From an uncultured Alphaproteobacteria bacterium (GTDB lineage: Bacteria > Pseudomonadota > Alphaproteobacteria > Rickettsiales > UBA1997), in assembly GCA_903849835.1 (NCBI GenBank), contig CAINKA010000168.1, positions 1 to 11,283 of the forward strand: 11,283 bases of DNA, read 5' to 3'. A program made the position numbers and the translations under genes. Below, piece by piece: positions 1-5,782 of the stretch. The notes under the pieces are model-generated. The model ran no database searches and was not told the origin of the DNA. It saw nothing but the letters and a program-made list of their open reading frames with translations. Numbering within the stretch: position 1 is the stretch's first letter; each line of letters starts with the position of its first letter.

Positions 1-2
1 AA

Positions 3-2795
3 TCAGTCCTCAGGGATGGGGCCCAAATTTGTGCATTTACAAACCCCTTCCCGCAAAAAGTATTAATCGCCTGCCTCACCGAAAGTTTCAAAACACGCAT
101 TGCTCAAACTTTTTTTGACTACGGCATTGCCTGCGAAGAAGTTAAAAATTTTGACGAAGCAAAAAATGTAAAAACCGGCAAAGCCGCTATTTTTGTGCTG
201 CCGACTAAGTTCGGATTTTATAGTTCCGATTTATTTTTCATTGGCGAGCAAGCGATTTTTGGCGAAAAAATTATTCACAAAAAAAGCAATAAAGCGGCTT
301 CGCAACGATTGGTTGAGGAAGGATTGTCGATTAATTTGGGCGAGCTTGTCGTTCACCGCGACCACGGAATCGGCAAGTTTGACGGAATTCACACTATCAC
401 CGTTGGTGATAGTGTGACTTATGAACCCCCATCGTCGCGCTTACGCGTCGACTCGATCCCCCTAAACAAGGGGATCATGGAACCACAGAAAAAAAATCTC
501 ACGCGCGTCGACATGATTAAAATTTTGTACGGCGGCGGCGACGTGCTGTTTGTGCCCGTCGACGACATCAACCTGATCACCCGTTACGGCGCCGACAACC
601 CACTCATCCAACTCGACCGCCTCGGAAATTTCGGCTGGAAAAATCGCAAAGAAAAAGTCCGCAAAAAAATAAAAATCGCCGCTGAAGAATTACTCAAAAT
701 CGCTGCGGCGCGGCACTTGAAGAAGGCTCCGATTTTTGTTCCCGACCAACATTTTTACGACGAGTTCAAGGCGCGATTTGGTTTTGTTGAAACTGAAGAT
801 CAGGCGAAAGCGATTGAAGAAGTTGAGGAAGATTTGCAACGCGGCAGTCCGATGGATCGGCTGGTTTGCGGGGATGTTGGGTTTGGGAAGACGGAGGTGG
901 CGTTGCGCGCTAGCGCGATTGTTGTAAGTCGTAAGTCGACAGTTGTAAGTCAGATTGAAGGTGGGATTGGCTACGAATGCGGGACGGGATACGAATGCAG
1001 GACGGACTACGAATGCAGGACGGGGTTTGTAACCCCGTCCTCATGTTCAGTTCAAGAATCTGAAGGACATGAACGTGAGGACGGGGTTACAAACCCCGTC
1101 CTGCAAACACTCCTACAAACACCTGAGAACCTTACGCCTTGCGCCTTGCGCCTTACGCCCAACAACCCCCAAATCGCCATCGTTGCCCCAACCACCCTCC
1201 TCGTCCGCCAACATTTCAAAAACTTCTCCAAACGTTTCGACGGAACTGGAATAAAAATCGCGCAGCTTTCACGCCTTGTTTCCGCCGCCGACGCCAAAAA
1301 AACCCGCGCCGAGCTTGAGTCGGGCGCGGTCGACATCGTCATCGGCACGCACGCCCTACTCCAAAAAAATATTAAATTCAAAAATCTGGCGCTCGTAATC
1401 ATCGACGAAGAACAGCATTTCGGCGTGGCCCAGAAAGAGCGGCTGAAGGAATTGCGCAACGAGGTGCACATCCTGACGCTTTCAGCGACGCCGATTCCGC
1501 GCACGCTGCAAATGTCGCTGACGGGCGTGAAGGATTTAAGTTTGATTGCGACGCCGCCGATTGACCGCCTCGCCGTCCGCAATTTCACGATGCCCTACGA
1601 TTCGGTGATTGTGCGCGAGGCGGTGCTGCGCGAGTACAATCGCAGCGGCCGCGTGTTTTTTGTCGTGCCTCGAATTCGCGACATTGAGGAAATGGAGCCG
1701 CGATTAAAAACTTTGCTGCCAGAAATAAAAATCCGCCACGCCCACGGCGGCATGGCTCCAACTGAGCTCGATGAAATCATGAATGACTTCGTCGACGGCA
1801 AAATCGACATGCTGCTTTCAACCACAATCATCGAATCGGGAATCGATATTTCTGAAGCCAACACGATGATTATTTACCGCGCCGAAATGTTCGGATTGTC
1901 GCAACTCTACCAACTGCGAGGCCGCGTCGGACGTGGCAAAGTGCGGGCTTACGCTTACCTCATGCTCAGCCCGAAAAAACTTTCCGATGAGTCACGAAAA
2001 AAATTAGAAGTGATGCAGAATTTGGATTCGCTCGGCGTTGGATTTTCAATCGCCAGTCACGACATGGATATTCGCGGCAGTGGCAATTTACTTGGGGATG
2101 AGCAATCGGGGCATGTTCGCGAGACGGGGGTGGAGCTTTACCAGCAGATGTTGTTGGAGGCGATTGAGGAGTTAAAAAGAAACGAATGCAGGGCTGAAAA
2201 CGAGCGCAGGACGGGAAGCGAGCGCAGGACGGGGTTTGTAACCCCGTCCTCACGTTCAGTTCAAAATGGCGAAGGACATGAACGTGAGGATGAGGTTACA
2301 AACCCCGCCCTGCAAACGGAATCCTCCACAACAACTTACGACTATTCCGTCCAACTAAAACTCGGAATCTCCCTCTTAATCCCCGAAAATTACATGCCAG
2401 ATTTATCGCTGCGGATGAATTTCTACAAAAAAATTGCCAATGTTAAAAACGAGCTCGATCAAGACCAGTTGCAACTGGAAATGATTGATCGCTTCGGAAA
2501 AATTCCGGAAGAAATTCTGAATTTGATGGAAGTCGCGCGGCTAAAATTCGCTTGCAAAAAAGTTGGAGTTGAGAGGTTAGAAACAATTTCCGACGGAATT
2601 CTAATCAGCTTCAAAGACAATAAATTCGCGGCTCCAGAAAGTTTAATGCAAATGATTTTTTCGAGCAAAAATCAAATCAAGCTTCACGCCGGACAAAAAG
2701 TTTTTTTTATTTGTGATGTAAAATCCACTTCACTAAAAATTTCTACAGCCAATCAAGTGCTGGGGAAACTTGAGCAATTAATTTTAAAAAAATGA
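3..2795 (+). CDS. mfd: Transcription-repair coupling factor Mfd, 5'-truncated by the window, with in-frame repeat insertions
   Basis: Mfd is the ATP-dependent translocase that removes stalled RNA polymerase from DNA lesions and recruits UvrA. The frame is open from base 3, so the start lies upstream. The 930 residues visible correspond to roughly the C-terminal two thirds to three quarters of an approximately 1150-residue family member. Counting from base 3: the RNAP-interacting domain begins near residue 113 (GELVVHRDHGIG); Walker A GDVGFGKT is at 290-297; the DEEQ box is at 468-471; SATPIPRTL is at 494-502; QLRGRVGRG is near 637-645; the TRCF C-terminal domain spans about 779-930. Three stretches absent from ordinary Mfd interrupt these domains, at about nt 411-506, 921-1169 and 2178-2327, all in frame and rich in palindromes. 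No stop or frameshift is seen, so the gene is probably functional. The TGA overlaps the next ATG (ATGA). The GTG at 195 lies inside conserved sequence and is not the start. Confidence 0.96.
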   Translation, partial: SVLRDGAQICAFTNPFPQKVLIACLTESFKTRIAQTFFDYGIACEEVKNFDEAKNVKTGKAAIFVLPTKFGFYSSDLFFIGEQAIFGEKIIHKKSNKAASQRLVEEGLSINLGELVVHRDHGIGKFDGIHTITVGDSVTYEPPSSRLRVDSIPLNKGIMEPQKKNLTRVDMIKILYGGGDVLFVPVDDINLITRYGADNPLIQLDRLGNFGWKNRKEKVRKKIKIAAEELLKIAAARHLKKAPIFVPDQHFYDEFKARFGFVETEDQAKAIEEVEEDLQRGSPMDRLVCGDVGFGKTEVALRASAIVVSRKSTVVSQIEGGIGYECGTGYECRTDYECRTGFVTPSSCSVQESEGHEREDGVTNPVLQTLLQTPENLTPCALRLTPNNPQIAIVAPTTLLVRQHFKNFSKRFDGTGIKIAQLSRLVSAADAKKTRAELESGAVDIVIGTHALLQKNIKFKNLALVIIDEEQHFGVAQKERLKELRNEVHILTLSATPIPRTLQMSLTGVKDLSLIATPPIDRLAVRNFTMPYDSVIVREAVLREYNRSGRVFFVVPRIRDIEEMEPRLKTLLPEIKIRHAHGGMAPTELDEIMNDFVDGKIDMLLSTTIIESGIDISEANTMIIYRAEMFGLSQLYQLRGRVGRGKVRAYAYLMLSPKKLSDESRKKLEVMQNLDSLGVGFSIASHDMDIRGSGNLLGDEQSGHVRETGVELYQQMLLEAIEELKRNECRAENERRTGSERRTGFVTPSSRSVQNGEGHEREDEVTNPALQTESSTTTYDYSVQLKLGISLLIPENYMPDLSLRMNFYKKIANVKNELDQDQLQLEMIDRFGKIPEEILNLMEVARLKFACKKVGVERLETISDGILISFKDNKFAAPESLMQMIFSSKNQIKLHAGQKVFFICDVKSTSLKISTANQVLGKLEQLILKK
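28..56. repeat. Possible degenerate R1 repeat remnant in mfd
   Basis: The segment TTTACAAACCCCTTCCCGCAAA resembles the right end of the R1 repeat seen at 1086-1106 (GTTACAAACCCCGTCCTGCAAA). It translates as FTNPFPQ in the mfd frame, against VTNPVLQ and VTNPALQ in the two clear copies. It lies just before the strand that begins KVLIACLTES, where ordinary Mfd has a loop. The left half of the element is eroded or outside the window, so this is a tentative call. Confidence 0.4.
391..476. repeat. Palindromic insertion A in mfd (RNAP-interacting domain)
   Basis: Two perfect dyads lie close together: ACACTATCACC/GGTGATAGTGT around GTT (391-415), and GATCCCC/GGGGATC around an 8-nt loop (455-476). 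Between them is GC-rich sequence (GTCGCGCTTACGCGTCGAC). The added protein segment, about nt 411-506 or some 32 residues, begins after HTITVGD and ends before MIKILYGGGD. Ordinary Mfd has only a few residues in that position of the RNAP-interacting domain. It does not match families R1 or R2, so it is a separate repeat type or a unique insertion. Confidence 0.6.
972..1025. repeat. Three tandem 18-bp units at the left edge of the R1 copy
   Basis: The units at 972-989, 990-1007 and 1008-1025 follow the pattern TACGAATGCRGGACGGRN and encode the six-residue period YECGTG, YECRTD, YECRTG. The third unit runs into the first arm of the R1 hairpin, so the array looks like a repeated duplication of the element's left edge. 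A period of 18 keeps the mfd frame. Confidence 0.85.
1016..1103. repeat. R1 double-hairpin palindromic repeat, copy 1
   Basis: This 88-bp element has two small perfect hairpins: AGGACGGGGTT-TGT-AACCCCGTCCT (1017-1041) and AGGACGGGGTT-ACA-AACCCCGTCCT (1078-1102). They lie at the ends of a larger imperfect palindrome whose inner arms are TCATGTTCAGTTC and GAAGGACATGAACGTGA. It reads through mfd as FVTPSS...EDGVTNPVLQ. Confidence 0.9.
2178..2327. repeat. In-frame insertion C in mfd (linker before the C-terminal domain)
   Basis: About 50 codons follow the helix LLEAIEELK and precede the TRCF C-terminal domain (YDYSVQLKLGISLLIPENY). The insert holds three 18-bp units (2181-2198, 2199-2216, 2217-2234) that run into a second 88-bp R1 copy. 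Ordinary Mfd has a short, variable linker here, so this is a tolerant site. The insert has the same orientation and reading frame as insertion B. Confidence 0.85.
2225..2312. repeat. R1 double-hairpin palindromic repeat, copy 2
   Basis: This is an 88-bp element the same length as copy 1, with about 79 of 88 positions identical by eye. Its left hairpin is perfect (AGGACGGGGTT at 2226-2236, AACCCCGTCCT at 2240-2250). Its right hairpin has decayed (AGGATGAGGTT/AACCCCGCCCT, 2287-2311). It is translated within mfd as FVTPSS...EDEVTNPALQ. Confidence 0.88.
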
Positions 2796-3337
2796 CTGCA
2801 AATCTTGAAGATCAAAAGCTCGAGGAAGAGTTGAAAAAAAAGCTAGACGAAGATGATGATGAAAAATTCATTCGAAAAGATGAGCCCGAAGAAGAAAAAG
2901 ATGTGAAGCTCGGCGAAGAAGTTCAGAACATCATTGGCAAATTAAAAAACTTTATTTTTCCAGAAAATAAGCAGGTTCGAACTTTGGATAATGAGGTTGG
3001 AGGCCTAGAAGCAGAAGAGCAAAAAGCAACTTCATCGGTGGATATTTGGGATGAGCGCTCGAACGAAGTTGATCAGATGGGAACGGATCACGCGAAAGTT
3101 TTCAATTCTTCCGGAATGAAATCAGTGGTTTGGAAAAAGAAAAAAGAAAGATTGGATGCGGAAGAAGCGGCGGAAGAAGAGGCGTCAAAAAACAAAAGTG
3201 GTAAAGGCCAAAAAACAGATCAAGCGGCACAAGGATTGGGAGTTGGGGCTGTCACGCAACAAAGCTTCGTTGCGAAGGCGCAGATGAAGCGTGAGATGAA
3301 GCAGGAGAATGATAGGGGTGGAGGTGGGAGGTATTGA
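2792..3337 (+). CDS. Hypothetical protein, acidic and lysine-rich, coupled to mfd
   Basis: I do not recognise this 181-residue protein. Its ATG overlaps the mfd stop (ATGA), so it is very probably translated by coupling from the mfd message. The N-terminal 45 residues are dense in Glu, Asp and Lys (KLEEELKKKLDEDDDEKF) and are probably helical or disordered. A short hydrophobic stretch follows near residue 53 (LKNFIFPENKQ). The middle contains VDIWDERSNEVDQMG. Residues 108-135 are again highly charged (VVWKKKKERLDAEEAAEEEA), and the tail is MKREMKQENDRGGGGRY. There is no signal peptide, membrane segment or cysteine. A soluble, largely disordered or coiled-coil protein that binds nucleic acid or a partner protein would fit, but that is a guess. 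The downstream gap holds only repeats, so this is probably the last gene of the unit. Confidence 0.8.
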   Translation: MTANLEDQKLEEELKKKLDEDDDEKFIRKDEPEEEKDVKLGEEVQNIIGKLKNFIFPENKQVRTLDNEVGGLEAEEQKATSSVDIWDERSNEVDQMGTDHAKVFNSSGMKSVVWKKKKERLDAEEAAEEEASKNKSGKGQKTDQAAQGLGVGAVTQQSFVAKAQMKREMKQENDRGGGGRY

Positions 3338-3350
3338 ACTGTTGTATACC

Positions 3351-3502
3351 CATTCCAGTTGAAGAAGCCGATTAAACTTCAGCGTCATGCTGAGCCTGTC
3401 GAAGCATGATTCATGGCACCGAAGCCTGAATCATGCTTCGACAAGCTCAGCATGACATCGCATTTGTGAACTTTTGATCAATTGGTTTCTTCAACTGGAA
3501 TG
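3351..3502. repeat. Nested palindrome: R2 repeat inside an outer dyad
   Basis: The outer arms CATTCCAGTTGAAGAAGCC (3351-3369) and GGTTTCTTCAACTGGAATG (3484-3502) pair with one mismatch. Inside them lies a complete R2 element with 30-bp arms (3384-3413 and 3427-3456) around a 13-nt loop. The R2 arms contain TCATGCTGAGCCTGTCGAAG and its complement. The structure lies between convergent genes, where a two-way terminator would be expected, but neither dyad is followed by a clear T-run. Confidence 0.88.
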
Positions 3503-3508
3503 ATGTAG

Positions 3509-3553
3509 AATCGCGTAAGGCGATTATGTAGGGGATGGGCCTTGTGCCATCCC
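3509..3553. repeat. Two small hairpins in the convergent gap
   Basis: AATCGC-GTAAG-GCGATT (3509-3525) is a perfect short hairpin. GGGATGG...CCATCCC (3532-3553) is a second one with a 7-bp stem. Together with the nested palindrome upstream they fill most of the 273-bp gap 3338-3610. The remaining 3554-3610 shows no gene or clear structure to me. Confidence 0.5.
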
Positions 3554-3610
3554 GTAGCTGCCCACCGCGAGAGCAAGCAACCACAAGAGTCACCACTACA
3601 AAAACAAACG

Positions 3611-4849
3611 TCAAATCGCCGCTAATTTTTCAATCAAACGTTTGAACCAGCTGTTTTTACTTTCAAAACCATCTTTGATTTTTTCCTTCAAATAAAGATT
3701 TCGTAAAAAAATTAACATGCCGAGAGAGCATGAATGTGTTGGGTTTAGAATTTCCGACACCGTTATTTCCAATTTGTTTGGATAGCCGATGCGAACATTT
3801 TTTCCTAAAATTTCTGCGGCTAATTTGTCAATGCCGACGGTAGAAGTTACGCCGCCCGTGAGCACGATGTTGCTGAGCATGTAAATCGGAATTCCAGATT
3901 TTTCTAAAATTGTTTTTACCGATTCGAACATTTCTTCGATCCTTGATTTGATGATCTCAGAAAGCTCTAGGCGAGTGATGCGAATCATGTTTGGCCCGTC
4001 ATTGGTGTCAGAAAATTTTAGCCTGATCATTTCCCTTTCTTCGATCGGAGAAATTAACAGCGAGCTGTTCAAATTTTTTATTTTTTCTGCCACATCAAAA
4101 CCAACATTTAGAATCGTAGAAATATCTTTCGTGATGTGCATGCCACCAATTGGCGAGTTACCGATGTGGATTAATTTCCCCTCCAAAATAATCGCGAAGG
4201 AAGTTGAGCTTCCTCCGATATCGATCAGCAAAGTTCCAAGATTCATTTCGTTATCAGAAAGGCAAGAAAGCGCTGAGGCGTAGGGTTCAACGACATAATT
4301 ATTCACCGACAATTGGCATCTTTTAAAACAATTTTCGATATTTTTTATTGTGGTTTGCGAAGTGGAAACGACGTGAAATTTAGCGTAAAGAGTTTCACCC
4401 GACATATAGCGCGGATTCACAACTGGCGCGGAATCATCGATGCGATATTGAGTTGGAATTAGATGAATTATTTCGCGATTATTTTTTTTGAAATCTGCTC
4501 GAATTTTATTCGCAAGATTTGCGATGTCTGATGCTTTAACGATGTCGGCGGCGATTTTAGAACTTACCTCTTTGCGACTAGAGACAACCTGACTTCCAGA
4601 GATTCCAACCAGCAAACGATCGATGTTAAAACCCGCCATTCTTTCCGCTTCAGAAACAACATTCGTAATCGATTTCTGCGCCAAACGCATGTCAGAAATT
4701 GCGCTGCCAGAAATTCCTTTCGATTCTTTGTGGCCGTAACCAAGAATTTCAACCTCGCCATTGCTGATTGCAGCAATGATGCAAACCAGCTTCGACGAGC
4801 CCATATCAAGGCAAGCAACTATTTTTCCTTTTTTAATATTTTTCGCCAT
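3611..4849 (-). CDS. ftsA: Cell division protein FtsA
   Basis: FtsA is the actin-like ATPase that anchors FtsZ to the inner membrane and recruits late divisome proteins. The 412-residue length is normal for the family. Visible motifs are phosphate-1 LDMGSSK (14-20), phosphate-2 LLIDIGGSST (207-216) and the adenosine region VLTGGVTS (329-336). The SHS2-like 1C region lies between about 85 and 165. The C-terminal SWFKRLIEKLAAI (400-412) is an amphipathic membrane-targeting helix, as expected. The ATG at 4849 gives the usual N-terminus (KIVACLDMGSSK), and no strong Shine-Dalgarno is seen. It follows ftsQ by 47 bp and is the last gene of the minus-strand run. No ftsZ follows in this window: the next gene is convergent, unlike the ftsQ-ftsA-ftsZ order of many bacteria. 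Confidence 0.96.
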   Translation of the reverse strand: MAKNIKKGKIVACLDMGSSKLVCIIAAISNGEVEILGYGHKESKGISGSAISDMRLAQKSITNVVSEAERMAGFNIDRLLVGISGSQVVSSRKEVSSKIAADIVKASDIANLANKIRADFKKNNREIIHLIPTQYRIDDSAPVVNPRYMSGETLYAKFHVVSTSQTTIKNIENCFKRCQLSVNNYVVEPYASALSCLSDNEMNLGTLLIDIGGSSTSFAIILEGKLIHIGNSPIGGMHITKDISTILNVGFDVAEKIKNLNSSLLISPIEEREMIRLKFSDTNDGPNMIRITRLELSEIIKSRIEEMFESVKTILEKSGIPIYMLSNIVLTGGVTSTVGIDKLAAEILGKNVRIGYPNKLEITVSEILNPTHSCSLGMLIFLRNLYLKEKIKDGFESKNSWFKRLIEKLAAI

Positions 4850-4860
4850 TTGCCGCGTTT

Positions 4861-4896
4861 GTAATGTCCGTTATTTTTGTAACGTCTGTTATTTTT
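4861..4896. repeat. 18-bp tandem duplication between ftsQ and ftsA
   Basis: GTAATGTCCGTTATTTTT (4861-4878) is followed directly by GTAACGTCTGTTATTTTT (4879-4896), identical at 16 of 18 positions. It fills nearly all of the ftsQ-ftsA spacer, just upstream of the ftsA start on the minus strand. It could change the ftsA leader, but no regulatory role is visible. Confidence 0.75.
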
Positions 4897-5772
4897 TTAT
4901 AACTCCCTCACCTCTTTCATCACTGAATCGTCATATTCGAGATAAATTTTGTCGGAGAGTCGAAGGTCGATAATTTTTAATCCGATGATCGAACCCGGCA
5001 TGTTGTGAATTTTTATTAAACGCTGCCAAGCCTCGGAAATATTGCTTTCGGGGAGTTTGATGAGAAGTCCATTTTCAAAACGAATATCCCATCTTCGATC
5101 AGAAACCCAAGTTGCTGAATAAACATTCGAACTCAAATTTGGATCGACTGCGAAGATATTAAAAATTGCTTTTGCATGCATGTTCGCATTTTTGCCAGAC
5201 AAAATCACCATGTGGCTGAACTCTTCCGACTCTTCGAATGGAATTAAATTTCCATCCTTATCGGTAAGATATTTTTTTCCGTCATTTTGCCAAATTGCGA
5301 ATGGCTCATATTCCGTGATCGAAATATTTAGAACATTCGGCATGCTGCGCGTCACGACAGCCTTATCCACCCACGGTAATTGTTTTTTTATTTCCTCGAT
5401 CAAGTTTTGAATGAGTGGCTGATAATCTCCAACCTTGTCTTGCGTGATGTATTTTTTTGACTGGCTGACGATGTTTAAAATTTCTTCCTTGGCGATGCGC
5501 TTATTGCCGCTAATGTTGATCTCATCAAATTCGTGATTGTCTAAATTGAGGTAGTGAAAAAAATAAAAAGAAGATTTTTGGTAAATTTTTTCGAGGTAAA
5601 TTGGCTTAAAAATTTTCAACATCACGAAAATTAAAACCAAGATTGTGATCAACAACAGCGAGCCTTTGAGAAGGATTGGAAAAAAAACTTGATGAAAAAA
5701 ATTTCTTGTTTTGCGTAGGAATTGATTGGTGAGAAAAAATTTTTTGATCTGTTCTTGAGCAATATTTTTCAT
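4897..5772 (-). CDS. ftsQ: Cell division protein FtsQ
   Basis: FtsQ is a bitopic inner-membrane divisome protein whose periplasmic POTRA and beta domains bind FtsB and FtsL. With the ATG at 5772 the protein has 291 residues: a basic cytoplasmic tail, one membrane segment at about 31-52 (LLKGSLLLITILVLIFVMLK), and a POTRA domain from about 81 (FDEINISGNKRIAKEEILNIV). The beta domain follows, with SITEYEPFAIWQNDGKKYLTDKDG-type features and the late LIKLPESNISEAWQRLIKIH region. I chose 5772 because it avoids overlap with ddl and starts MKNIAQEQIKK. The in-frame ATG at 5799 would add nine residues and overlap ddl by 17 bp, and neither start has a good Shine-Dalgarno. The ATG at 5853 would need a 71-bp overlap and is unlikely. 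Sequence conservation is low, as usual for FtsQ, but the context is decisive. Confidence 0.9.
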   Translation of the reverse strand: MKNIAQEQIKKFFLTNQFLRKTRNFFHQVFFPILLKGSLLLITILVLIFVMLKIFKPIYLEKIYQKSSFYFFHYLNLDNHEFDEINISGNKRIAKEEILNIVSQSKKYITQDKVGDYQPLIQNLIEEIKKQLPWVDKAVVTRSMPNVLNISITEYEPFAIWQNDGKKYLTDKDGNLIPFEESEEFSHMVILSGKNANMHAKAIFNIFAVDPNLSSNVYSATWVSDRRWDIRFENGLLIKLPESNISEAWQRLIKIHNMPGSIIGLKIIDLRLSDKIYLEYDDSVMKEVREL

Positions 5773-5782
5773 CAAATTTAAG

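Larger units (their letters stand above)
921..1169. repeat. Composite in-frame insertion B in mfd (helicase domain)
   Basis: About 83 extra codons separate the Walker A helix (GKTEVALRASAIV) from the next strand (QIAIVAPTTLL), which are nearly adjacent in ordinary Mfd. From left to right the insert holds GTAAGTC heptamers (924-951), three 18-bp tandem units (972-1025), a full 88-bp R1 double hairpin (1016-1103), and four CTTRCGC heptamers (1131-1158). The whole stretch is stop-free in the mfd frame. The boundaries are by eye and could shift by a few codons. Confidence 0.85.

Noticed and set aside
195..197. GTG as the mfd start
   Set aside because: The frame is open to base 3, and the upstream sequence (VLIACLTESFKTRIAQTFFDYGI) matches Mfd, so the gene begins outside the window.
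972..1103. CRISPR array
   Set aside because: The 18-bp units are directly adjacent without spacers, lie inside a coding frame, and merge into a palindrome. No cas genes are present.
1052..1588. 178-codon ORF on the minus strand inside mfd
   Set aside because: It is antisense to conserved Mfd motifs and resembles no protein I know. It is a shadow frame kept open by GC-rich codons and the palindromes.
3384..3456. Rho-independent terminator between the convergent genes
   Set aside because: The hairpin is strong, but no T-run follows on either strand and the same sequence occurs inside cysQ, so it is better explained as a repeat. It may still affect transcript ends.
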